Shown in pieces: positions 22,308 through 29,985 of a stretch of 37,665 nt of DNA. The DNA lies in contig NZ_CAMIHZ010000018.1 in assembly GCF_946222305.1 (NCBI RefSeq), positions 1 through 37,665 of the forward strand, given 5' to 3'. Origin of the DNA: an uncultured Corynebacterium sp. (GTDB lineage: Bacteria; Actinomycetota; Actinomycetes; Mycobacteriales; Mycobacteriaceae). Numbering within the stretch: the first letter of the stretch is position 1; each line of letters opens with the position of its first letter. The position numbers were made by a program, and so were the translations under genes. The notes below the pieces were generated by a model that saw only the letters and a program-made list of their open reading frames with translations, made no database searches and was not told where the DNA came from.

Positions 22308-24134
22308 ATGTCCACTAACGACGCTTTCATTTCCGCCCCCGCCCGTATCACCACACCTAACGGTGATATTCCATCCGGCCAGCCTGCATGGAACAAGCAA
22401 CGAAACTCCTCTATGCCTTCCGGTCGCTACATGCCTTTCCACGAGGAAGTTGAGCACATCACCCTGCCGGACCGGACGTGGCCGGACAAGATCATCGACA
22501 GTGCTCCCCAGTGGTGTGCCGTCGACCTGCGTGACGGCAACCAAGCGCTGATCGATCCCATGAGCCCCGAACGCAAGCGCCGCATGTTCGAGCTGCTGGT
22601 GCAGATGGGTTACAAGGAGATTGAGGTGGGCTTCCCGTCTGCCTCTCAGACCGATTTCAATTTCGTTCGCGAGATCATCGAACAGAACATGATCCCGGAC
22701 GACGTAACCATCCAGGTCTTGGTGCAGGCCCGCGAGCACCTGATCCGTCGCACTTTCGAAGCCTGCTCCGGGGCGAAGAACGTCATCGTCCACTTCTACA
22801 ACTCCACATCCAAGCTGCAGCGACGCGTGGTATTCCGCAAGGACAAGGAAGCCATCAAGCAGCTGGCCACCGATGCCGCGCAGCTGGTCAAGGAAATCGC
22901 GAAGGACTACCCCGACACGAATTGGCGCTGGGAGTACTCCCCCGAGTCCTACACCGGCACCGAAGTCGCCTACGCCAAGGAAGTCTGCGACGCAGTAGTT
23001 GATGTCCTGGATCCCACCCCGGAAAACCCCGTGATCATCAACCTGCCTTCCACCGTGGAGATGATCACCCCCAACGTGTACGCCGATTCCATTGAATGGA
23101 TGCACCGCAATCTGAACCGTCGCGAGGACATCATCCTGTCCCTGCACCCCCACAACGACCGCGGAACCGGTGTGGCCACCGCCGAGCTGGGATACATGGC
23201 CGGCGCGGACCGCATCGAAGGCTGCCTGTTCGGCAATGGCGAGCGCACCGGAAACGTTTGCCTGGTAACGCTGGGGCTGAACATGCTGACGCAGGGCGTC
23301 GATCCACAAATTGACTTCAGCGACATCGACCAGATCCGCCGCACGGTAGAGTACTGCAACCAGTTGCGGGTGCCGGAACGTCATCCATACGGTGGCGACC
23401 TGGTATTCACGGCGTTCTCGGGCTCGCACCAGGACGCTATTAATAAGGGGATCGACGCCCTGGCGGATTCGGTGAAGCCAGGCGCTAGGACCCAGGACAT
23501 CTCGGATGAGGAATTCCGAAAGCAAACCTGGGAGGTGCCATACCTGCCCATCGACCCTAAGGACGTCGGTCGGACGTACGAAGCCGTGATTCGCGTAAAC
23601 AGTCAATCCGGTAAGGGTGGAGTGGCGTACATCATGAAGACGGATCACGGCATGGACCTGCCCCGCCCCATGCAAGTGGAGTTCTCCTCCGTGGTTCAGG
23701 CCGTGACCGATGCCGAAGGAGGCGAGGTAAACCCAAAGGCCATGTGGGACATCTTCGCGGGAGAATACCTAGATCGGGAGGCGCCGCTGGAGGCGATTTC
23801 CTTGACCGTCGATGGTGGCCAGAGCGAAGGCGAGGAAGCCAAAGTCACCGCGCAGGTGGTGTACAAGGGCGAGCAGAAGACCGTCCAGGGTCACGGCAAT
23901 GGACCAGTGGCGGCTTACTGCAATGCGCTCGAAATGCTGGGGATCGATGTTGAAGTGCAGGAATACACCCAGCACGCACGCACCGCAGGTGATGATGCAG
24001 AAGCCGCGGCCTACGTGCTGGCCGACGTTGATGGCGCGAAGGTGTGGGGCGTGGGTATTGCCGGCTCTATTACTTATGCCTCGCTGAAGGCCATTACGTC
24101 CGCGGTGAACCGGGCGGCCAAGCCTGTGGCCTAG
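22308..24134 (+). CDS. leuA: 2-Isopropylmalate synthase
   Basis: This enzyme condenses acetyl-CoA with 2-oxoisovalerate in the first committed step of leucine synthesis. The 608-residue length is that of the long actinobacterial form. The metal-binding motif DLRDGNQAL includes D76, and HPHNDRG supplies H280 and H282. A flexible linker leads to the C-terminal leucine-binding regulatory domain (about residues 480-600: VDGGQSEGEE, GHGNGPVAA). ATG 22308 follows AGGAAGGG by 9 nt. Expression is probably set by the leader peptide and pseudoknot just upstream, and activity by leucine feedback. A 20-bp partial tandem repeat (AGCCTGTGGCCT at 24121 and 24141) spans the stop codon. Confidence 0.97.
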   Translation: MSTNDAFISAPARITTPNGDIPSGQPAWNKQRNSSMPSGRYMPFHEEVEHITLPDRTWPDKIIDSAPQWCAVDLRDGNQALIDPMSPERKRRMFELLVQMGYKEIEVGFPSASQTDFNFVREIIEQNMIPDDVTIQVLVQAREHLIRRTFEACSGAKNVIVHFYNSTSKLQRRVVFRKDKEAIKQLATDAAQLVKEIAKDYPDTNWRWEYSPESYTGTEVAYAKEVCDAVVDVLDPTPENPVIINLPSTVEMITPNVYADSIEWMHRNLNRREDIILSLHPHNDRGTGVATAELGYMAGADRIEGCLFGNGERTGNVCLVTLGLNMLTQGVDPQIDFSDIDQIRRTVEYCNQLRVPERHPYGGDLVFTAFSGSHQDAINKGIDALADSVKPGARTQDISDEEFRKQTWEVPYLPIDPKDVGRTYEAVIRVNSQSGKGGVAYIMKTDHGMDLPRPMQVEFSSVVQAVTDAEGGEVNPKAMWDIFAGEYLDREAPLEAISLTVDGGQSEGEEAKVTAQVVYKGEQKTVQGHGNGPVAAYCNALEMLGIDVEVQEYTQHARTAGDDAEAAAYVLADVDGAKVWGVGIAGSITYASLKAITSAVNRAAKPVA

Positions 24135-24225
24135 GTAGACAGCCTGTGGCCTCGCTAGGGAACGCCGATGTCCGACTGCCACTTAGGTTCCGATAGTTGA
24201 ATTCGGATATACCCCGCGGTCGACG

Positions 24226-24231
24226 TAACAT
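24226..24231 (+). promoter_or_regulatory. Leaderless -10 box of the DnaQ-like gene
   Basis: TAACAT lies 8 nt before ATG 24240, and no Shine-Dalgarno sequence is present. TTCGGA 18 nt upstream (24202-24207) is a possible -35. The spacing predicts a transcript that starts at or beside the start codon. Confidence 0.5.
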
Positions 24232-24239
24232 CGCTAACT

Positions 24240-26051
24240 ATGAATGATCACGAGTCGCAGGCGACCCCGGGATCGCGCCAGCCGGCTCGTCACAACCAGC
24301 CGGCTGGCCCCAACACCGGTGGCAAGCCCGAAGGACACGGCAACATCGGAGGTCGCTGTAGCACTGAAAGCGCTGGTGGCCCCCACCGTCCCGGAACTCG
24401 TCGCCGCCCACGTCGCCGAGTGACCCGGCGCGCAGGTGGCCCGTTGGATGCGCAAACCGCCGCGCAGAACCTCGCCGCAATGCGCAGCGCTCAGGCCTCC
24501 CGCCAAGCCGAAACATCCCCCGTGTCCACCGGCCCCAACCGGGCGGCTGAGCACAAGCTGCACGGGGAAATCCCATCGCGGGAATCCGCGCCGTTTGTCA
24601 CGCTGGAAGTTTCCACTTCCGGTATTCACCCCACGACCTCCCGGCTGGTGGCCGCAACGTTTGTGTTTTACGGCCCAAGCACGGATTCCGATGCCCCCGG
24701 TGAGGAAGTAGCTGCCGTAACGCTGCGGTTCAATCCCGGCGAAGATATCGGCCCGTGGCACCTGCACGGATTCCACACAGCGGATGTCGCGCAGGAACCA
24801 AGCTTCACGAACTCCACGGATACCTTATTCCTTGCGTTGGACGGTCGTACCGTGGTGCTGCATCGCAGCGCCCTGACCTGGGGATTCATAATGCAAGAGT
24901 TCAAACGCGCCCAACGCACACTGAACCGTTCCCGGCGCGGACGTGGCGGGCGGGGGCGCGGACGCGGGCATTCAACCCCAGCGCCGAAGCTGGCGCTGCC
25001 GGTTCCCGTAGAGATCATCGATACTCTCGCCACGTCCCGCCGCCAATCGCTGGACTGCTACGACTCACGGATTCGCGCGGTTACTGCGGCCTACGCTGAA
25101 CGGCTTGGCAGGGACGACGCCGCACTGCCCGCGTCCACCCTGCCCGAATTGGGTGCCAGGGCATCCTATGAGCGCGGCCTAACAGATCCCATCGAACTCA
25201 TGGAAGCCGATGCCCGGTTGGTGACGGCGCTGTTCCTGATGCAGCTGCAGATCGCGTCGTCGGGTGACGGGGAGATCGCCCGGATCGCGCCCGCGGAGCT
25301 TTCCGCAGACCAGTTCGGATTGCAGCGCAGCTCTGTGCGGGTCGATGCTGCGAATGCTCCACGCCCGCACGTGAACCCCGGCCAGCTGCCCAGCGGTGGG
25401 CAGCTGGTGCAGGGCATGGAGTTTGTCATCAGCCCCGATGTCGCCACGAACCCCGATACCCTCATCGCCGCAGCGGTCAGGAAGGGGTTAGTGTACTCGG
25501 AGAAGCTGAACAGGCGCAGCTCGTTGGTGGTGTGTAACACCAACCACGAGCTGCGCGGCAAGGCGATGCACGCGGATCGGAAGGGTATCCCTCTGGTCAG
25601 TGACGAGGACTTCCTCGCGCTGCTCGTTGACGTCCAACCCGGAGAGTTGGAGGATACGCCCCAGCGCCCTGGCGCTGGGGCTCGTCCCAATACACGCGGG
25701 TGGAGCTCGCCGTCGCGGACATCTACTGCCATGGGAGTAGCGAAGGTGCGGGGAACGCGGCGTCGGGGTAAGAGACGTGGAAACAACCACAACCGGGCGA
25801 ACCACGCCAGCAGAGCCAACAGCGGCCACGGCGGGGACAACGCCGGCAAGGACTCAGCTGGCAGGACAAACGCCGGGGATAACAATCACGACAACCGGGG
25901 TGGAAACCCTGATGGCGATCGGACCCACAACCGGGACGGCCACCAACGTGGCAATCACGGCAACAATCGTGGCAGTAATCGTGACGGCAACCGCGGCAAC
26001 AATCGGGGTGGCAAACGGAACCGACGCGGCGGTCAGCGGAACCACCGGTAA
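24240..26051 (+). CDS. DnaQ-like domain protein, catalytically degenerate, with BRCT domain and RGN-rich tail
   Basis: This 603-residue protein sits where dnaQ-type genes lie beside leuA in Mycobacteriales. Residues 1-110 are a basic low-complexity head. About 118-230 is an RNase H/DnaQ fold: FVTLEVSTSGIHPTTSRLV aligns to the family's VxxDxETTGLxPxxxxLV, and VVLHRSALTWGFI to the HNxxFDxxFL motif. The acidic residues of both motifs are missing, so exonuclease activity is unlikely. About 395-465 resembles a BRCT domain (GLVYSEKLNRRSSLVVCN ending KGIPLVSDEDFLALL). The last 100 residues are an Arg/Gly/Asn tail of RGN and HNRG units, suggesting nucleic-acid binding. No role in replication should be assumed; a scaffold or DNA-binding function is possible. 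Confidence 0.8.
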   Translation: MNDHESQATPGSRQPARHNQPAGPNTGGKPEGHGNIGGRCSTESAGGPHRPGTRRRPRRRVTRRAGGPLDAQTAAQNLAAMRSAQASRQAETSPVSTGPNRAAEHKLHGEIPSRESAPFVTLEVSTSGIHPTTSRLVAATFVFYGPSTDSDAPGEEVAAVTLRFNPGEDIGPWHLHGFHTADVAQEPSFTNSTDTLFLALDGRTVVLHRSALTWGFIMQEFKRAQRTLNRSRRGRGGRGRGRGHSTPAPKLALPVPVEIIDTLATSRRQSLDCYDSRIRAVTAAYAERLGRDDAALPASTLPELGARASYERGLTDPIELMEADARLVTALFLMQLQIASSGDGEIARIAPAELSADQFGLQRSSVRVDAANAPRPHVNPGQLPSGGQLVQGMEFVISPDVATNPDTLIAAAVRKGLVYSEKLNRRSSLVVCNTNHELRGKAMHADRKGIPLVSDEDFLALLVDVQPGELEDTPQRPGAGARPNTRGWSSPSRTSTAMGVAKVRGTRRRGKRRGNNHNRANHASRANSGHGGDNAGKDSAGRTNAGDNNHDNRGGNPDGDRTHNRDGHQRGNHGNNRGSNRDGNRGNNRGGKRNRRGGQRNHR

Positions 26052-26080
26052 GGATCCGAAGGGTCGCCCGCACCATGCAG

Positions 26081-26086
26081 TAACGT
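26081..26086 (+). promoter_or_regulatory. murT: Leaderless -10 box of murT
   Basis: TAACGT lies 7 nt before the GTG at 26094, which is not preceded by a Shine-Dalgarno sequence. This supports leaderless initiation at 26094 rather than at the GTG 9 nt upstream, which overlaps the box. Confidence 0.45.
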
Positions 26087-26093
26087 GGTTGGG

Positions 26094-27467
26094 GTGAATA
26101 GAGCAGAAACACCTCGAACCGGTAAGGGACGCGGGCGGACGAGCCTGCGATCACGGGTGGCCACGGCAGCGGCGGATGCTGCGACGTGGGCTTCTCGCAA
26201 AACGGGGCGCGGCGCGGGCGGCATGATCGGCGGCCTCATCGCAGGCGCAATCGACCCAAACCTGCTGGCCAACCTAAGCGGCGATCGCCCGGTGGCCCTG
26301 ATCACTGGGACTAACGGCAAGTCCACGACCACGCGGATGATGGCCGCCGCCGTACGCACCGAATCCACCGTGTGCACCAACGAAGGTGGCGACAACATGG
26401 ACGCCGGCGTCATCAGCGCATTGCTGGCCGGACGCGAGGCCGACAGTGTGGTACTGGAAGTCGACGAACTCCACGTTCCCGCCATTGCGGAGAAACTGGA
26501 TGCGGACGTGCTGGTGCTGCTGAACCTCTCGCGCGACCAGTTGGACCGTGTGGGCGAGATCAACAAGATCGAGCGCGCCCTGCGCGCGTGTGTGGAAGCC
26601 CGCCCCTCCATGACCGTGGTGGCGAACTGCGATGATGTACAGGTGACCTCCGTGGCGTGGGATAGCCCGAATGTAGTGTGGGTTTCCGCAGGCGCCGGCT
26701 GGGTCGGCGATTCCACCAGCTGCCCGCGCACCGGTGGCTCGATCATGAAGGACGGCCAAGATTGGTACGCGACGAAGAAGCTGCCCGACGGCCGCGAATT
26801 CCGCCGCCCCACCCCAGCGTGGACCGTCACCCAGGAAGGGGTGCGCGAAGCGGACGGCGCGCTGTACCCGCTGAACCTGAAGCTGCCAGGGGATGCCAAC
26901 CGCGGCAACGCGCTGCAAGCGCTGGTAGGCGCGCTGAAGCTGAATCCGGCGGTGGATATCAACCGCGCCATCGGGCAGATCGAACAGGTCGATAACGTCG
27001 CCGGCCGCTACTCCACAGTGCAGTTCGGCCAACATCAAGTGCGCTTGATGCTGGCGAAGAACCCGGCCGGTTGGCAAGAGGCTCTATCGATGGTCGACAG
27101 CACCGCCGACAGCCTCGTAATCAGCGTGAATGGCCAGGTCGCTGACGGTCAGGATCTATCCTGGCTATGGGACGTGAAGTTCGAAAAGTTCGAAAGCCAG
27201 TACGTGGTGGCCGCCGGTGAACGTGGCGCAGACTTGGCGGTGCGTTTGGGTTATGCCTCCGTGGTGCACGACTTGGTTAAAGACACGGTCGAGGCGATCC
27301 GGCAGTGCCCGCCCGGGCGCGTGGAAGTGCTCGCCAACTACACGGCTTTCCGCGATCTGAAGCGTGTGCTGGACCGTGAGGGCTCGGTGATCGAAGCTTC
27401 GCCTAACCTAGGCGCCACTCCGAATAACCCAGGCACCCTCACCCCAAACCCCGACACCAAGGAGTAA
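26094..27467 (+). CDS. murT: Lipid II isoglutaminyl synthase, MurT subunit
   Basis: MurT activates the D-glutamate of lipid II with ATP so that ammonia from GatD converts it to D-isoglutamine. The 457-residue protein has the Mur-ligase P-loop GTNGKSTTT (K76), NEGGDNMDAG and the VVLEVDE motif. The DUF1727 domain includes VAGRY and the ADGQDLSWLWD segment that in the family carries the aspartate completing the GatD catalytic triad. The insertion that holds a four-cysteine zinc ribbon in many MurT proteins keeps only one cysteine here (TSCPRTGG near residue 215). A start at GTG 26094 is preferred on promoter spacing. The gene overlaps the ribosome site of gatD: AAGGAG is formed by its last sense codons. 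Confidence 0.93.
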   Translation: MNRAETPRTGKGRGRTSLRSRVATAAADAATWASRKTGRGAGGMIGGLIAGAIDPNLLANLSGDRPVALITGTNGKSTTTRMMAAAVRTESTVCTNEGGDNMDAGVISALLAGREADSVVLEVDELHVPAIAEKLDADVLVLLNLSRDQLDRVGEINKIERALRACVEARPSMTVVANCDDVQVTSVAWDSPNVVWVSAGAGWVGDSTSCPRTGGSIMKDGQDWYATKKLPDGREFRRPTPAWTVTQEGVREADGALYPLNLKLPGDANRGNALQALVGALKLNPAVDINRAIGQIEQVDNVAGRYSTVQFGQHQVRLMLAKNPAGWQEALSMVDSTADSLVISVNGQVADGQDLSWLWDVKFEKFESQYVVAAGERGADLAVRLGYASVVHDLVKDTVEAIRQCPPGRVEVLANYTAFRDLKRVLDREGSVIEASPNLGATPNNPGTLTPNPDTKE

Positions 27468-27473
27468 GCGACG

Positions 27474-28301
27474 ATGAGCGATATTTACGCTGACGGGCGC
27501 GACAACAAAGCCCAGCTGCACATCGGGCTGATCCTTCCCGACGTGCTGGGAACCTACGGAGACGATGGCAACGCATTGGTTTTGCGCCAGCGTGCCCGCC
27601 TACGCGGCATCACTGCCGAGATCGTCCCCACCAAGTTGGGCGAAGCTGTGCCAGAAAACCTCGATGTGTACACCGTTGGTGGCGGCGAGGATACCGCGCA
27701 GATTCTGGCTGCAGAGCACTTGATTCGCGATGGTGGCATCGTCCGCGCCGTCAACGCGGGGCGCCCGGTGCTGGCCATCTGCGCTGGATTGCAGGTTTTC
27801 GGCCAATCCTTCCGGGCTTCGGATCGCATGGTCGATGGGTTGGGTCTTCTCGACGCCACCACATCCTCCCTCGAAAAGCGCATGATCGGGGAAATCACTT
27901 CTGCCCCGAACGCGGATGCGGCGCATCCCGTGACTAGCCAGCTGACTGAGCCGTTGACGGGGTTTGCCAACCACATGGGTGCCACGATCCTCGGGAGCGA
28001 TGCCCAGCCACTGGGACGGCTCACCAAGGGCACGGGCAACACTGATGAGCCGGGTGCGCGTGGCGTGGGCCTGTCCTCGCACGAGGTGGAGACGCAGATC
28101 AAGGCCGAAGGCGCAGTCCAGGGCTCTGTTGTAGCGACATACATGCACGGCCCAGTACTGGCGCGCAATCCTCAGCTGGCGGATGCGCTATTGGCCGCCG
28201 CGATGGGGACGACTATCGCGGAACTGCCCGTAATGGACAGCGGTTTCGGAACTCAGTTGGAGCAGGAAGTCGATCAGCTGCGCCGGGAGCGTTTAGGTTA
28301 G
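27474..28301 (+). CDS. gatD: Lipid II isoglutaminyl synthase, GatD glutaminase subunit
   Basis: This class I (CobB/CobQ-type) glutamine amidotransferase hydrolyses glutamine and channels ammonia to MurT. The 275-residue protein has the nucleophile C103 in AICAGLQVFG and H225 in TYMHGPVLARNP. As in other GatD proteins the third triad residue comes from MurT. It starts with DVLGTYGDDGNALVL, typical of the family. ATG 27474 lies 9 nt after AAGGAG, which overlaps the murT stop, so the two are co-translated. Its TAG overlaps the stop of the convergent DoxX-like gene by two bases. It is often mis-annotated as CobQ. Confidence 0.95.
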   Translation: MSDIYADGRDNKAQLHIGLILPDVLGTYGDDGNALVLRQRARLRGITAEIVPTKLGEAVPENLDVYTVGGGEDTAQILAAEHLIRDGGIVRAVNAGRPVLAICAGLQVFGQSFRASDRMVDGLGLLDATTSSLEKRMIGEITSAPNADAAHPVTSQLTEPLTGFANHMGATILGSDAQPLGRLTKGTGNTDEPGARGVGLSSHEVETQIKAEGAVQGSVVATYMHGPVLARNPQLADALLAAAMGTTIAELPVMDSGFGTQLEQEVDQLRRERLG

Positions 28302-28717
28302 TCCCCCAATCGCAGGGCGCTGCGCATCATGGGGATTTGCGCTGGTACGCGTGCGAAAGCGATAGCCTTGGGGAGCGCCGGCTTATTCCGGTAGTCCCAG
28401 GCCATCTTCACGTTTCCGGGCCATACGCCGAGAAGGAAAAGCGCGGTAGCGGGGCCAACCACGTTGTGTAGTGTGCGCTGAGCTGTCCGCTTGCGGGAGG
28501 TTTTCTTCCCCAGATTCGCTGCGAGGGTGAGCCCACCGATCAGGCCACCTAAACCCAGCTCCATCACACCGCTACCGAGGGTCCAATCGCGACGGGTACC
28601 GGGAAGTTCCTTTGGCACGAGTTCATCGAATACTTCCGGCTTCACGAAGTGCAGCACTCCAGCCGTGGTGAATACTTGGGCCCACACTGTAGATCGAATA
28701 ATGGATTTGCGCTGCAT
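28298..28717 (-). CDS. DoxX-like small membrane protein
   Basis: The 139-residue membrane protein has about four hydrophobic segments. AGVLHFVKPEVFDELVPKELP and the following GSGVMELGLGGLIGG resemble the DoxX family (HFxxPxxFxxxVP pattern). ATG 28717 is preferred because AGGAAGGAAG precedes it by 7 nt; an upstream in-frame TTG would add 37 polar residues. The function is unknown; DoxX-like proteins have been linked to membrane redox or stress roles. It lies 3' of recR on the same strand (gap 114 bp), with its stop overlapping that of gatD. Confidence 0.75.
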   Translation of the reverse strand: MQRKSIIRSTVWAQVFTTAGVLHFVKPEVFDELVPKELPGTRRDWTLGSGVMELGLGGLIGGLTLAANLGKKTSRKRTAQRTLHNVVGPATALFLLGVWPGNVKMAWDYRNKPALPKAIAFARVPAQIPMMRSALRLGD

Positions 28718-28831
28718 TGATGCTTCCTTCCTGAGGAGAAATTTCTCGGGGCGGTAGTCGCTTTCCCGCGACTCCAACACTCCGCAAGCCTCACCCTCCG
28801 CTAATTCAGAACTTCGCCATTCCGGCAACCG

Positions 28832-29488
28832 CTATCCCAATGCCGTTCGCCCAGCGAACGCGCGGGACAGCGTGAGCTCATCGACGAACTCCAAGTCCCC
28901 GCCCATGGGGATGCCCGAAGCCAACCGGGTGACCTTCAAACCGGGAAAATCCTTCAACAACCGGCCTAGGTAACTGGCCGTCGCTTCGCCTTCCGTGTTC
29001 GGGTCGGTGGCGATGATAACTTCCTCGATCTCCGGGGCTGGATCGTAGGCCACTTCGTCGCCTTCTCCCGGGCGGGCCACGTCATTGAGAACACCACCGA
29101 TTCTTTGGACCAGTGGCGTCACATTTAATTCCTTAGGGCCCACGCCGGCCAGAGGGTCCAGTGCCCCGCCGAGCACGTGGTACCGTCCGCGGTACTCGGC
29201 TGTCCGCTCGATGACCTGGATGTCCTTGGATTCCTCCACCACGCAGATGACGGATTTATCACGCGAGGAATCCGCACAGATGCGGCAGATATCCTCTTGC
29301 GAGATGTTGTGGCAGATACGGCAAAACGCCACCCCGTCCTGCAACCGGCCCAGCGCATCTTGGAAGCGTTTCAGATCTTCCGCTTCGACCTCCATGAGGT
29401 GCAGTGCAATGCGCTGCGCGCTCTTGGGTCCGATGCCGGGAAGGCGCGAGAACTCGTCGATGACGTCTTGCAGCGGTCCTTCGAACAA
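28832..29488 (-). CDS. recR: Recombination mediator RecR
   Basis: RecR works with RecF and RecO to load RecA on gapped DNA. The 218-residue protein has the helix-hairpin-helix region RLPGIGPKSAQRIA (from residue 15) and a zinc finger with C56, C59, C68 and C71 (CRIC, then CRIC). The Toprim domain starts at ICVVEESKDIQVIE near residue 80, with ATDPNTEGEATA near 160. The start is TTG 29488, directly after the ybaB stop (TAATTG). It gives the conserved MFEGPLQ N-terminus and implies translational coupling. Confidence 0.95.
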   Translation of the reverse strand: MFEGPLQDVIDEFSRLPGIGPKSAQRIALHLMEVEAEDLKRFQDALGRLQDGVAFCRICHNISQEDICRICADSSRDKSVICVVEESKDIQVIERTAEYRGRYHVLGGALDPLAGVGPKELNVTPLVQRIGGVLNDVARPGEGDEVAYDPAPEIEEVIIATDPNTEGEATASYLGRLLKDFPGLKVTRLASGIPMGGDLEFVDELTLSRAFAGRTALG

Positions 29489-29803
29489 TTAGAAGCCCAT
29501 GCCGTTCAGGCCCTGGGACAGGGGACCCATCTTCTCCTCGGCGAGTGCCTGCAGCTTCTTGTTAGCGTCCTGGAATGCACCCACGATTAGGTCCTGCAGG
29601 GTTTCGATGTCCTCGGGATCCACAACCTCTGGCTTCAGGGTGAGGTCCTGCACCTCGCCGCCACCGGACAGGGTCAGGGAAACCAGGCCATTACCCGCGG
29701 TGCCCTCAACGGAGGAAGCAACGATCTCGCGCTGTGCTTCCTGCAGCTGTGCCTGCATCTGCTGTGCCTGCTGCATCAGTTGGTTCATATCTGGCTGAGT
29801 CAT
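29489..29803 (-). CDS. ybaB: YbaB/EbfC nucleoid-associated protein
   Basis: This small DNA-binding protein is found between dnaX and recR in most bacteria. The 104-residue product has a glutamine-rich N-terminal helix (MNQLMQQAQQMQAQLQEAQ), then VEGTAGNGLVSLTLSGGGEV and the DLIVGAFQDANKK helix typical of the family. ATG 29803 is preferred over an ATG 15 nt upstream because GAAAGGCG precedes it. Its stop directly abuts recR. Confidence 0.93.
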   Translation of the reverse strand: MTQPDMNQLMQQAQQMQAQLQEAQREIVASSVEGTAGNGLVSLTLSGGGEVQDLTLKPEVVDPEDIETLQDLIVGAFQDANKKLQALAEEKMGPLSQGLNGMGF

Positions 29804-29869
29804 AGCCACGCCTTTCATTCAAAGTTGGTGTTTACCCGAACCACTGTACCGACTAGCCCGGACATCGTC

Positions 29870-29899
29870 GCTCGCATCAACGGCATGTTCGCTGCGAGC
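29870..29899. repeat. Hairpin between dnaX and ybaB
   Basis: GCTCGCA (29870-29876) pairs with TGCGAGC (29893-29899) over a 16-nt loop in the 182-bp gap between the dnaX stop and the ybaB start. There is no U-tract. It might modulate readthrough from dnaX, but evidence is limited to the pairing. Confidence 0.3.
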
Positions 29900-29985
29900 A
29901 TGCATCGGGCGCGCAAGACACCGATCCGGTTGGTCGCTCCTCGTCAAGGTGATCATCAGGAGGCTATCGGGCGAGCTCCTGACAA

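Noticed and set aside
22299..23675. 458-codon frame antisense to leuA
   Set aside because: leuA on the plus strand has all catalytic motifs; the antisense product has no recognisable domain and no start context.
24121..24165. Terminator after leuA
   Set aside because: There is only a 12-bp direct repeat and a 5-bp pairing without a U-tract. The evidence is too weak to call.
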